From Udeniomyces pyricola (taxonomy: Eukaryota > Basidiomycota > Tremellomycetes > Cystofilobasidiales > Mrakiaceae): a stretch of DNA of 64,000 nucleotides. Both the position numbers and the translations under genes were made by a program. The stretch spans positions 124,001 through 188,000 of the forward strand of contig BCIK01000011.1 in assembly GCA_039545295.1 (NCBI GenBank), written 5' to 3'. The notes under the pieces are model-generated. The model did not search any database. It was not told where the DNA came from and saw only the letters and a program-made list of their open reading frames with translations. Positions 38,391 to 50,200 of this stretch are shown here, one piece after another; positions within the stretch are counted from its first letter, which is position 1, and each line of letters starts with the position of its first letter.

Positions 38391-38483
38391 CGTCACCCTG
38401 GCTTCCACCCAATCATCGCTTGTCCAGATAAACCCACAGCGACAAAAATCGTAAACAACATGATTCCATACAACGCCGCCTGA
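38125..38483. other. Intergenic region between RING gene start and EFM3-like stop
   Basis: About 360 bp with the RING gene promoter and a tetranucleotide microsatellite. No gene seen. Confidence 0.55.
38333..38389. repeat. Compound microsatellite (ATTT)n(CTTT)n
   Basis: About seven ATTT units run directly into about seven CTTT units, seen in the sequence. It lies in the promoter region of the RING gene. Confidence 0.95.
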
Positions 38484-40072
38484 TCAAGTCATCCTCACGA
38501 TCCTCACTTCACCATCCCCACTCCCTTTGCCACCCTCCCCGCAGCCATAAAACACTCTCGGACAATCTGACGCATCGACCTCATCAAGCTCTAGCCCTTG
38601 CTCTCCTGCAACTCCCCAAGGAACGGCAAGGTCAGAATCATATCAAAAAAGAAGAAGAAATCAGCTTGGGAGGATATGTAAGAGGAAACGAGGTTCATTC
38701 GATGGACTTGGGAACGAACGAGCATGGTCGAGAAACGCAAGGAACGTTTCAGGGTTGCGAATGGTTGAGGCGATGTATGCTTCGCGGGAGGTTGACGAGT
38801 CGCCTGGATCCGACGATGGTAGTCTCGGATGGCGAAGCAGATGCTTGAGCGTAGATACTAGTAGAGGGATAAGTGAGGGGTCGTAGACCTGAAAGATGAC
38901 GTGCGGTAATTCCAATCAAATCAGTTCATTTCGCTCTTGTCTGCAACCTCAAGCCTGCTTTTTGTCAGATGCCACTCACCACATCAGCTGCTAGAATCAG
39001 ATCTGGTTGAGATCGTTCGACTAGATCCTCGAATGCACTCCGACTTTCGACATCTTCCACTGTTCCATCGGCCGATACCAGGGAATCTCCCCAATCCAGT
39101 CGCTCCACACAAACCTCATCTTGCAGTCCATCTGCCAACAAGACACCGATCGCGTAGTTAGTACCGGAAGAGGGCCGTTCAATTTCAACGCGAGCAAACG
39201 CAAACGCGAGAGAAGAGCCACTGACTAAGTGTTGTGTTCTTTTGTAGGCTATCGAGGACATTGGCGTCTAGATCAGTGGCCCACACTGACCCAGCTTTGA
39301 CAGCTCGATGACCGGGTGTATTTATTGATGCATCGTCGTCTTGGTCCCGAAGACAGCTATCAACCTGAATCGTGTTCACTACCTCTGCCGACTGCCCGTT
39401 TTCCTTCTTTTCTGCTTTCGATGCCCCATCTTCCGCCCAACTGTGAACAATGACACCCACCACCCCCGCCAAGAATCCTACACCACTGCCAAGCTCAAGG
39501 ACGTTCCGACACCGTCTCCTTTGCGTTGAAGCTATGGCGTCGTGGAGCAATAGCTGCGGTCGGGCAAGGATGAGTTCAGCGAGACGAAGCGAGGCACCCC
39601 ATGTGCGGAGCCCTGTAGTTCCAGCCTGAATCGTTTTGAGAGATTCGAGAAGTGTCACTGCCACATCCGGCGTGGGTGATGGTGATGGAAGTGATGAAGA
39701 CGATGTGACGGGCAAGGGAAAGAAGAACGTCTTGTACGAAAGACCAGGTGCTGATGGTCCTGCCTGTCCCTCTGAACCGGGTTGCATCATCGACTCGAGG
39801 TAGAGCTCATAGATGGGTTCCAACACCTCAAGTTCCTCTTCCTCTGGAGCTTCTCTACAACCCTGCTCGAGGCGCTGAACGAGGATCTTCCAGAAGCCTT
39901 GGGAGTAGCTCCTGGCGGGTGGGTAAGCTTGCAAACGGGGATGATGGATGAGGGACGCAACGATTTGAGGCTGATGGCGTGCCAGGTCTAGGTTGGAGTA
40001 GGGCAGATGAAGTTGGTGGAGGGGTTGAAGGGCAGCATACTGGCGGAGAAGGAGGGATGGATCAAAGGGCAT
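38484..40072 (-). CDS. EFM3: Protein-lysine N-methyltransferase, EFM3/FAM86 family (eEF2 methylation)
   Basis: SAM-dependent methyltransferase; EFM3/EEF2KMT methylates a lysine of translation elongation factor 2 in the cytosol. Four exons with correct phase: 40072-39226, 39131-38980, 38888-38690, 38605-38484, giving 439 aa. The FAM86-type N-terminus reads LLRQYAALQPLHQL. The family signature TTGLRTWGASLRLAELIL is present, then SAM motif I VLELGSGVGFLAGVVG, WATDLDANVLDSLQ, and the post-I motif PDLILAADVVYDPSLIPLL (across an intron). The last exon reads CPRVFYGCGEGG and ends VRIVRMT. The ORF alone would end at 38661, but splicing at GTTTCC/TTGCAG restores the conserved C-terminus. It is slightly longer than yeast EFM3 because of inserts around residues 110-130 and 215-260. 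Confidence 0.88.
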
Positions 40073-40678
40073 GATGATGTATACTCGAAAGAGTTAGGAC
40101 GTTGCCGAGACGCGTCTTGATTCTCATCGGGTTAGGGATGGGTTAGTTTGGAGAAGCGCCATAGGGGAACGATCAGACAAGGAAAGAAAATGCCAAGAAT
40201 GGTGAGGTAACCATTGTGATTGTGATATGAGGTATGATATATGATCCAGGGACAAAGCAAGAGACGAGAATTTCAGCTTGAGATTCGCGCTAATGAGGGG
40301 TGAGGTAAGACAGACATGATGAACTCGAGCGGTGACTGAGTGGAAATAGAGATTGCAGCATTGATGAGAAACTTTTTGGGGAAAAGACTAACGAGACGGA
40401 GCGTGAGCGTGAGGCAGCAGAGCAAAAAGAGTAAGGAAGACCCCTAGTAATGATCGCCGGTTGAAGACGATGTATGGATGGCCGGCCTCTTTGGAGGCGG
40501 AGGAGAGCGAGCGGAAAATGAGTGGAGGGTTCTCTGCCATCGAACCTGTTTCCACTCGTCACGACTCCCCGTCTTGTCCTTCCTGCCTTGACCCATTCCC
40601 TCCCTGTCTTTCTCCCTCTTTCCCTCCCTCCCTCCTTCGCCCTCAACTCACTCAGCTCGCCTACGCGACTACCTCATC
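40073..40678. promoter_or_regulatory. Divergent promoter, EFM3-like / MDJ1-like
   Basis: About 600 bp between two divergent start codons. The last 100 bp before the MDJ1 start are C/T-rich (tccctccctccctcc), typical of 5' UTRs here. No motif assigned. Confidence 0.5.
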
Positions 40679-43083
40679 ATGCGATTTAACGCTGCTACCA
40701 CCACCACCCGCCGCATCCTCACCGCTCAGCCGACGGCCTCGTCTTCGTCCTCTTCCGCCGCCGCTGCTGCTCCGCTTCGATCCTTCTGCTCGTCTTCAAA
40801 CGGTTCCAACCGACGACCCAACCACTCTTCGAGGTCCGATTCCATCCTCACCAATTCCAGCTCGAGCAGCCCCAACGCTTCTCACAACCCTGCCAACTTC
40901 CAAAAGGTGAATCAACAGTTCCTGCCTGGATTCACCTTGCTTTCCAAGAACGTCGCTTACAATTGAATCAATCCCTGGCCTTGTCGCTCTCTCTTGCTCA
41001 CTCTTTCTTCCTTTCTCTATAGCGTGCCTTCCACTCGACGCGCCCATCGAATAATCCCAAGGACCCGTACAAGGTCCTTGGTGTGGACAAGAAGGCTTCT
41101 ATCAGTGATATCAAGAAAGAATACTATCAGGTGCGCGTCGACCCCTTCCCGTCCTCTCTATCCACGCACGCCGGGCTGCTTCTTGCTTCCTAGCCTCCTT
41201 TCGCTCCCAACGAGGTTCTTACTTTGCTGATTCTTGGGACCTATAATATCCCCGATTCTTCTCCTTGTCTGTGTCTATCGGAACAACTGTCATGGATCTT
41301 CTCTAGCTCGCGAAAAAGTACCATCCCGATTCCAACAAAGAAGCTGGAGCCAAGGAGAAGTTCATCGACATCCAGGCGGCGTATGACGTGGGTTTCTTTT
41401 GCCTTTCCTCTTTTACCTCAGATCGTTTGGCTGCGTGCTTGCTTGCTCGCTTGTCGAAAGACATCGATGACTTCTCTTCACAGCTCTCGGACACGATTCC
41501 AGGAGGACGCTGACACGACACTTCTTCACTCGGTCCCTTCCGTCCCGTACGCTTCGAACTGCAGACCCTCTCGGATGACAAGAAGCGAGCCGACTACGAC
41601 ACCTACGGCTCTGCCGCTCAGGATCCCAACTTTGGCGCTGGAGGTGGCGGTGGTTCGCCCTTTGGTGCCGGCTTTGGTGCAGGAGGTTTCCCCGGTTTCT
41701 CTGGCTTTGGCGGTGGGTTCGGTGGAGGAGGTGCTTCGGATCTGTTTGAGAACCTCTTCGGTGGAGGTGGACTCGGTGGGCAGACTCGGCGCAACATGAA
41801 GGGTGACGATGTCGAATCGGCCATCACGCTCGACTTCCTTGAGTCTTGCTCGGGCGTCAAGAAGAGCGTCCAAGTCAACGTCGTCACCGGTTGCAAGCCC
41901 TGTGCTGGCTCGGGCATGAAGGCCGGCGCCAAGAGGTCGACGTGCTCTGTCTGTAGGGGAAGCGGCATGAGGGCTTTCCAGGTTCAGGGCGGTGGATTCG
42001 CCATGCAGACGGAGTGCAACTCGTGTGGTGGAACGGGATCCATCATTCCTCCTGGCAAGTCTTGCGGTGGATGTGGAGGTATCGGCAAGGTCAGGGAGAG
42101 GAAGGTCCAGGATGTCAACGTTCCAGCCGGTATGTTTGCCTGTTCTCTTTTTTTTTTTTTGGGTTGTTGCTCTTTTTTGAAGCAACATTGATCTCATCTG
42201 CATCAAACCTACCTGATGACGTCCCCATACACCATCATTCCATCTCTCTTCTTCTAACCTCTGCTTCTGTGGTACAGGTATTGAGGATGGCATGACGCTC
42301 CGCATGACCAACTCGGGTGATGCTCCACTCTCGGGCAACGGATCGCCCGGTGACCTCATCGTGCGCGTCTCTGTTCGCCCTTCGAAAGACTTCCGTCGTC
42401 AAGGTGTCAACCTCTACCACTCTGCTCGTATTCCCGCTCATGTCGCCATCCTCGGTGGACGCACGACGATCCCAACGCTCGAGGGTGAAGTCGAAGTTAG
42501 GGTGCCCCCTGGAACACAATTCGGAAGCGAGAGCGTCTTGCCTGGAAAAGGTGTCGTGAGCGCTGTCCATAAACGGGACAAGCGAGGTGACCTTGTCGTT
42601 GAATACCAGGTCGAGGTGCCTAAGTGAGTAATCTCCTCTCCATCGACTAGTACGGTTTCGATCTAGGAAGTATATGAAGAGTCGACTGATCATCCCATTG
42701 GCCTATGCTGTCTTTTTGGGGTTTTCGGCAGGAACCTGACCGCCAACCAACGTGCTCTTCTCGAGGCTTTCGCCGAGACGATGCCGCCGACTAAAGCCAA
42801 ATACGATTCCCTCAAAGCCTACTCGACCTCTTCCAGCTTTTCATCCAGCAACCCTACTTCGTCGACTTCCACCTCCTCCTCCTCCTCTACCGCTTCCGAC
42901 TCGTCCAACTCGTCGTCTTCTAAACTTAACTCGTCGTCATCCTCCTCAGAAGCAGGTTCGTATGCTCGTCCTTCCCCTCATTTTGAACGGTCCGGCGCGA
43001 GCGCGGGCGAAGAAGGGGGCTGGTTCGCCAAAGCGATGGGGAAACTTGCAGATTGGCTTGAGGCGAATAACAAAAAACCTTGA
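40679..43083 (+). CDS. MDJ1: Mitochondrial DnaJ (Hsp40) chaperone, MDJ1 type
   Basis: Type I J-protein that stimulates mitochondrial Hsp70. Six exons with correct phase: 40679-40906, 41023-41130, 41307-41387, 41565-42129, 42278-42623, 42732-43083, giving 559 aa. The Arg/Ser/Thr-rich start ([17 protein letters not shown]) and [16 protein letters not shown] before the J domain fit a mitochondrial presequence. J domain about 89-150 with the HPD motif near 118-120 ([14 protein letters not shown]). A Gly/Phe-rich region ([16 protein letters not shown]) follows, then four zinc-binding CxxCxGxG repeats: [32 protein letters not shown]. The substrate-binding C-terminal domain includes [20 protein letters not shown] Ser-rich insertion precedes the tail ending [12 protein letters not shown]. 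Confidence 0.95.
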
Positions 43084-44648
43084 GGCCGTTGATGATGGGA
43101 GTTGAAGGTGCTTGGTAGTGAAAAAAAAAAAGAGTGAGATGAGGAGGAGGGGGAGGAAGGGAATGGAAAGAGAGCGAGAGAGAGGGAAAAGGGTCTGATG
43201 AACTTGTCGCCTTTTGGATGATGAGCGTCATGATTCTCGATTTTCTTGGTTTCTCTTTCTCTTTTCTTCTATCATCTCTTATCCTCTACCTCTCACTCAT
43301 CTGTCGTCCTCCAATCACCACGACGCGTCACCTCTCCCTCTCTGTCTCTACCCATCTCTCGACCCATTTCTCTTCTCGATGTATTCTACAATCACTTCTT
43401 CATACCCCATGCGACATACCATCATCTCAACCAACCACCCACCCACCCACCTATCCGATCCACCCTTCTTCTAAACACACACACACACCCTTTCTCCTTT
43501 CTTCTTTCTTTCTGTCCTCTTCGCAAGTCCGAACATCAAAAAGCTCACGTTCGTTCCTTTTTTTTTTGTTCCTTTCCCTTTCCTTACAACCCTTCCTCCC
43601 TTAACCCCCTTCCTCTTCGCGTTCGTTGTATTTCGATCATCTCTGATCTATCCCTCCCCCCGTTTCNCACTATCCCCCCCCCCCCCACACACTTCTCCAT
43701 TTCTCCATCTTCCTCTTTCTCTCCTCTTCTCTCACAAACGAAACACAAAAACCCGAACCGATCCATCCTTCCACCAGACCGACCTTCTGCCTCTAGCACG
43801 ACGACCACTCCGACCCCTGATGAGGAGTCCTCGACGACGAATCAACCGAAGACGGAGGAGGAGGTATCATCGCAGGAGGAAGATGGTGAGGGAGAGGAAG
43901 GAGGGGAAGAGGAGATGAAGAAGAAGAAGGTCGCAGCGGGAGGAGGAGGTCGAAGAGTTTGATTGGATCTCTGCAGTTTGGAGAACGAGGTGCAAGGGGA
44001 GAGGGGGGGGGGAGAGTGCTTTGATGGGATAACGTACGTCAAGACGATTGTCGATGGATAGAAGGATCTCTATACATATATATATATATATTCTCATACC
44101 GTAGTAGCTGAGCCTTCAGTGTTGGATCTCGAAAACGTGGAACGTTGAGAAATATTTGAGTGTATATCGATTCGTTTCTATGGGGGCTGCGAATCCAATT
44201 AGAAGGGGGGGGGGGATGGTGGAATGAGTTTTCAAGTGGATGATCATCCTCACAAGATCACCACTCATCTTCGCTGATAAGGGTTGAGACGTCGATGCGT
44301 GCGGGTCCCGGGCCATGACGGTGTTGAGAGGGGGGGGAGGATTGGTCGTTGATCATCTCCACCACGTCCGCGTACTTGAGAGCTCATGATAGACGGCCTG
44401 GTGTGCCTCATAGTCAGGTCAGGTCAAGGTCAGTTCGTTCGTCAGGTTGACGTCAGACATACATCGCTTGGATGAAAAGATTGGATAAGAACCATTGATG
44501 ACGACAACGAGCATATGCATATGTATATATTTGGAGGGAAGGGTTGGTTAGAGAAACCATGGGGATGAAAAAAAAAGGGGGGGGGAGGGGGGAGGGGGTT
44601 GATGAGGAACGTTGACACGTTGTTTGTAGGTGTAAAAAAAAAAAAAGA
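43084..44648. other. Convergent intergenic region, 1.56 kb, with an uncertain acidic ORF
   Basis: Between the stops of MDJ1 and the UBE2W-like gene. The + strand is C/T-rich to about 43740, contains one N at 43667, then has a short open stretch to 43962 reading TPDEESSTTNQPKTEEEV and ending MKKKKVAAGGGGRRV. That stretch has protein-like codon use but no convincing start or splice structure. From 44000 on it is G-rich with several homopolymers and an AT repeat near 44080. No other gene seen. Confidence 0.45.
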
Positions 44649-46195
44649 CTACACAGTATCGTCGTCTAGCGAAGATGAATCGACCGACCACCGATCGATG
44701 CAAGTCAGTCAAGGGCCATGGAAAGAAGACAAAAAAAAAAAGACGACATAAACCACGTTTGCACGGGGAGAGGATGGGAAGGTTGGAGGTGGATGGATAG
44801 GGTGAGTCGGTGGTGTAACGGAGTGGAGGTGAATCAAGCAAGATTACGTCAGTTTTAGTTTCAGTCTTGTTTTTTTTTTTTTTTTTTTTTTTTTTTTTGG
44901 CTTTCTTTGATGTCATCTCGCCAAGAAAAAGAAGAAGAAGAAGAAGTGAAAGAGGGACGACCGTACCATAATGCCAGGACGAATCTTTTGGACTCTTAGG
45001 CGCCCGCTTGACGTAACGATCGTTATCGACCGGTCTAAATCAAAAACATGAACCCCCCCCCCGGAGTCATCATCAGTACGATGGAATGAGGGAAGCAAGA
45101 CGATTGTGAGGACACATGTATGGTGAATATGAATACGTCAGTCAAATGTGTTTACAGCAACCGCAATAGAGAAGGTAAGAAGGACAAGGGAACGGACCTT
45201 TTCTTCTCCTGGAGGAGACACAAACAGGATGAGTGAGTGAGGGATAAACGATACCAGTGAGTTTTTATTTATTTCTTCAGATTTTCTCTGAATGGGTGGC
45301 GAGTGATTTTGTATGAGGTGAGAGTTAAGTGACATGAGGGAAGGGGGGGGGGCTTACTTTGCAAGAGGCAATCATACTTTGAAGTGTTAAGCAGACAGAG
45401 GTGACGTTCAAGACGGCTGAGAGCAAAGGTGAGGGAGGATATGATCCAAGGCTGGTGTGAGTGGAAGGCTCGTTCTCATTCGAGGGGAAAAGGAGATAAT
45501 AGAGGTATGTGTGAGATACGAGGGACCTACGAGACCATTCTGTGCCGAGGATGGACGCGCAAATGTGGCCCTGTCAAGAACGAGAGCAGATGATGAACGA
45601 TAGGCACGCCGGCGGGCAGGTTAGCCTGAGGTCCCCCCCCCCCCTTCTTAGCGGTGAGAATGATATGGACATAGACGGACATTGGAGTAACAATCTAAAT
45701 TAACGAGCAACAGAGAGAGTTTCACGAGTCAGTCCATGAGACGACCAGTCTATTATGAGGGCTCGCTTGGCCACGATGGAACTTGCTATTCATGGGTTAC
45801 ATACGAGGGTGAATGGGGCTCTGAAATTTATCGTCTACGACCCAAACGACTGATAAAAGTACCCGAGAGCGATGGATCAGTAACTCGGCCGAGGCATCTC
45901 GCCTCACGTGGATGAACGGAAAACTGAAGCATCAAGGAGAGCCAAGACTCACCTTCAGGACATTCGATTGGATAACGAGCGTCAAACCTACCGGAGAAGA
46001 AGGGCGAGGGGAGGGGAGGAGGGGAGGGGGGAGATTGAGCATTGTCCGTATCAGCCAAGTGTTATTGAGGAAACTATGAGCTGGTGATTGAGTTCCTCAC
46101 GTGAATCTCAGACAAAATACTTCCCCCTAGTAGAAGCAAAGAAGAGCGAGAAAAGTGAGTGGGCAAGCTTGGAAAGGAGGGAAGGCCGGCGGGGG

Positions 46196-46262
<67 letters not shown>

Positions 46263-46853
46263 GAGAGAGAACTGCGCATATCTCTCCCGGTGGTTCCCTT
46301 CTGGCTTGGCGAATGGCTCTCTAGCCAGATCGACATTCGGACCGAACCGTACCTGGTAGACGCTCTCTCCCAGGACCTCAATAGTGAAGAACCAAGTGCG
46401 GAGATCGTCGGCTTGCAGAAGGGTGATGCCTAAGCAAGATAGCAGAGAAGAAGGAAGAATCGAAGGGGGGGGGGGGGAGAAGGGGCATGAGGGATCGTCA
46501 GTTGACAATCACAAGGAGCTTGAAAGTTTCGACGGAATCGACCACTATTGGCGATTGGAGATAGCTGAGAGAGAAAGAGGTGGCGAGCAGTAATCCAAGC
46601 AAGCCGAGGATTGCAGACCTGTCCTCGAGAGATGAAGATGGGGACAGCAGAACGGCGGGGAAGCAGAGGAGGGTTGATCAAGGGCAAAGGAGAAAGAAGA
46701 CCCTGGCTATGGTGCAGGCTGATGCTAGAGCTAGACAGAGTGAGCGAGAGAGAGAATGAGCGAGAAAGAGAGGAAACACTGACCCATGGGCAAACCCTTT
46801 TCTCGGATGAGGGAGAGCTCTTTGCCGAGTCTTCTAACTGATACGGTGGCCAT
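44649..46853 (-). CDS. Ubiquitin-conjugating enzyme E2, UBE2W type
   Basis: E2 of the UBE2W class, which attaches ubiquitin to protein N-termini. Eleven exons with correct phase: 46853-46784, 46429-46353, 46126-46101, 45987-45953, 45849-45805, 45694-45681 (14 nt), 45570-45531, 45416-45358, 45208-45198 (11 nt), 45034-44967, 44665-44649 (17 nt), giving 153 aa, the family size. Start MATVSVRRLGKELSLIREKG, then ITLLQADDLRTWFFTIEVLG, TFDARYPIECPE, the catalytic region YSNGHICASILGTEWSP with Cys93, SVCLTLQSMIASCKEKKRP, and SSWHYDDDTV at the end, matching the UBE2W pattern (HPHxYSNGHICLSIL, CKEKRRPPDN, WWYHDD). The common E2 HPN motif is replaced, as in UBE2W. About 80% of the gene is intron, and intron 2 holds a 63-base G tract. 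Confidence 0.93.
46199..46261. repeat. Uninterrupted poly-G tract of 63 bases
   Basis: Seen directly; preceded by a further seven-G run and one A. It lies in intron 2 of the UBE2W-like gene, as poly-C in the transcript. Its length as assembled may be unreliable. Confidence 0.9.
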
Positions 46854-47033
46854 GGTCTAGGGGAGCGAGCGTGAAGGGTTGAGGAGGATGGGGATGAGGA
46901 TGAAAATGAGGAGGCTGAGGATTCGATACAAGAAGGAGTTGGCCGAAGGAAAGAACTCTCATTAGATCAATCAGATCATCAGCCTGCCAACGCGGACGCG
47001 TCTCGTCATGCAAACCCGCATTATCCACCATCT

Positions 47034-47065
<32 letters not shown>

Positions 47066-47215
47066 TACATATATCATACCCTTACATCGACCCAACCGCT
47101 GTCACCACCACTCGCCTCTCATGCCCTATAGCCCTTGACTACACACCCACCCAACACCACCTACGCGAACACCAACATCTTGTCAACCGTCGCTTCCCTC
47201 ACGAGTCAGTCCATC
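46854..47215. promoter_or_regulatory. Divergent promoter, UBE2W-like / checkpoint mediator
   Basis: About 360 bp between divergent starts. Contains an AT dinucleotide repeat at about 47034-47054 followed by cacatatatacatata, and C/A-rich leader sequence before the rightward gene. Confidence 0.5.
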
Positions 47216-50200
47216 ATGAGACGTTCGCGTCCGGAACGAGTCCACCACACCCGACTACGCGTCACCACCACCGCTGACATTCCCTTCCCGATTATTCCCT
47301 TTCTCGTGCTTCCCTTCTCTTCCTCACCCAAATCCGCTAGCCTGCGTCCGAGCAGTATGAACTCGTCGCCTTCCCAAGACACTCAGGGTCAGGGCACGAC
47401 GGAAAGTGACGTCCCGGACTTTGAGACTCAGTCAGCCTTTCTCATCTATACCGCGTCCACCTGCCATCCGGCTACCAACTTGCTGACTGACAACGGCTTG
47501 ACGTTCAACCATTCTGCCCACAGAAATGACGACGTCACGCGCCCGTTTATGCCCCATAGCTCTTCGTCAGGACTGGATGAAACTCAGATGCTGGCAGACC
47601 CATCGGGTCTGCAATTGGATGAGGAAGACACCTTTGACGATACACGCTCCCCTTCCCAATCCATCATTAGCCGGGTTGAAGCCGCTCGCCTGGTCTTTGG
47701 CTCCCAATCACAGCAGATTACCACGGGTCCTCCTAGTCGTCTACCTTTACTTCCTCCGCCTGCCCCACTGCCAATATCCGTCCCATTCCCGCCCACGACG
47801 GGCCTACCCCGGGCGCGTGCAGTCAGTTCACACCTCCCATCGCTCGGACCGACGCTCAAGCTCAAATCCATTGGACCTTCCAAGTCGCTTCCCGCACCGA
47901 GATCATCACCACCTCCCGACTCGGACAACTCCCTCGCCCCATACGGCTCATCTCAGCCCTCACCCAAATCGAGCCTGTCCAAAAGGTTGGCGTCTTTCGG
48001 GGAGCCTTCGCGACGGCGAGACGACTCCTTCAACTTTTCGTACTCCATCTCGGACCGAGCGGAAGAGTCGATGAGAGATGATTCGACGATGGATGATAGT
48101 CGAGGACCGACCGAGAGCCAAGTTGAAGGGTGGGAACCGACTCAAGTGGGATCAATCTCAGACAATCAGGCACATGCGGCGGAGATCAACACCAACCTTC
48201 AACCCCCCAACCCAGCTCTGGCGATTGGTGATGAAGAGGTCCTGGCATCGAGTGAAATGGCGCTCGCTAGGAAGTCGTCGAGAAGATCGCATTCCTCGCG
48301 GGAAGGAGGTCTAGATGGGTTCGCGGATCCAGCAGAGTCAGCGGTAGACCCGAATCCCGTAGGGGAGGTTGACCAGCTTGCCGGCAACCCCTTGAGAACG
48401 TACAAAGACTCGGATTACCCTTCCTCTTTAGGTGTTCCTACCGAGGGCCATCTTACCCCTGGAGCGTCATCCGAGCCCACTGAGCTCGCAGAGGTCACCT
48501 TTTATTCTTCGCCAGGGATACCTCGCGACTTGTCCCGCGATATTCCCTTCAGCTCGGACCCAGCCTCCTTGCTCAGAACCTCGCCCCTTGCCCAGTCAAT
48601 TGTCAGCCCGAGAGCTCAACGAAGCTCCGTCCTTCTTTCCTCTCCTTCGACTAGCCCCGTTCACTCTCCTCCCATAATCCGCAATTTCCACAAACAACCA
48701 CCGAGCCCGTCCATGCCTATGTCATCAACTCCAAACAGCTCTGTTGCTGCTGTCGCCGCTGTTCTCCATCCAATCACCTCCGAGGCTGCTGAGAACGTGA
48801 TCCCTCTAGGCTTCGAGAAGGATGAACCACCACCTTTGGACGTCCCGCCTTCCGCTCAGTCCCACATCGTCGAGCCAGCTTCCCTCCCACTTGCAGTCAT
48901 CGAATCATTTCATCATCACGGCCCCAACTCTCCATCTCAGCCACCTCCTTCTCCTCCTCATCATTCCCGCCCAACAAGCATCACTCATAAGCGACTGTCG
49001 CCTTTGCGGACGCACCACTCGGATCAACACGCTCTCATCACGAACCCCGCATCGTCATCACATCACCATACCCACAAGAATCCCATCGATACCCATACTC
49101 GACACCTTGCCTCAGACAATCATCCATCGACCCTGCTCAGCGAGGCCGAGAGTTCGTTCGATCGCAACTCGGGTGGTGTGAGTGCCGGGACGCGAGAGAA
49201 GCGGGAATATGAGAACGGGGCATGGAAAAAGTCGGTCGGAAGGCTCGAGAGGCTCGAGGAGACCAAGCGGAAGCAGAGCGAGGAGGATCTTGCGGTTCCT
49301 TCCAGTCGGAAAAAGAGGAAGACTAACCCGAGGAGGATCATGAGCGAGGATGAAGAGGAAGGTACTAGTGAAGCAGTTACAGAAGTCGGGGACGAGACTC
49401 GAGATGCTGTAGAAGAGGAGATTGAGGAGCGAATACGGTACCAGCAGAAACCCCGAGTGCGACCCGGTAGAAGACAGCCGCTCGAGTTGGAAGAAGACGT
49501 GGATATCGAGGAGGGGGGACAAGATATGAGCATCGAGGAGAAGGAGGAGGAGCAAGATGGAGAAGACATCGACGAGTTTACCCGATCCCAGCAAGACATC
49601 TCCATCGACGACTCGTCTGCACGTCCAGCTCCGACTTCGAGCCATTTGCATCCCTCCGTTGATCTTGTCGAGTCGACCAGTAGATTGGCACATGAAGAGC
49701 CTCTCATCGATCCCACTCAGACTGTCCCGAGCCTACCTCGATCGAGCCATACCCATATTCACCCTCGTCCCACACCCCCGCCAGCACCACCTTCCACACC
49801 TCCATCACAAACAAATGCGGGTCTCCCTCCTGCTCCGCCTACACGTTCTTCTCGAGGCACAGCCCTGTCAAAGAAACCCAGGCCACCCTATCCACCTCCG
49901 TCTGCTGGCAAGCACCTCGAAGCGCTCCATCGGCGTGAAGTCGACATTCCCATCATCGCTCCCCAACGGCCGCCAGTCGCTGTGTCTGCTCCAGGCTTGG
50001 TTTCCATGGCAAAGACGCGTTCTCTGCCAACCTCTTCAATGGACGTCAACGACATCGTTGGCGGCAAGCAACGATCCACAAGTCGATCCTCGATGGACGA
50101 AGATCCGATCGAGGAGATCGAGAGCGAATTGAGCGAACTGGACGAAAGCGATGGACAGAAGCAGGACCAAGAGGGGGACGAAGGGGAAGACGAGTTGACC

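Noticed and set aside
41526..42359. A 277-codon minus-strand frame
   Set aside because: Antisense to the zinc-finger exons of the mitochondrial DnaJ gene.
43246..43740. First part of a 238-codon + strand frame after MDJ1
   Set aside because: Ser/Leu/Pro/His/Phe-rich translation of C/T-rich sequence across an N; looks like 3' UTR. Only the last part is kept as an uncertain observation.
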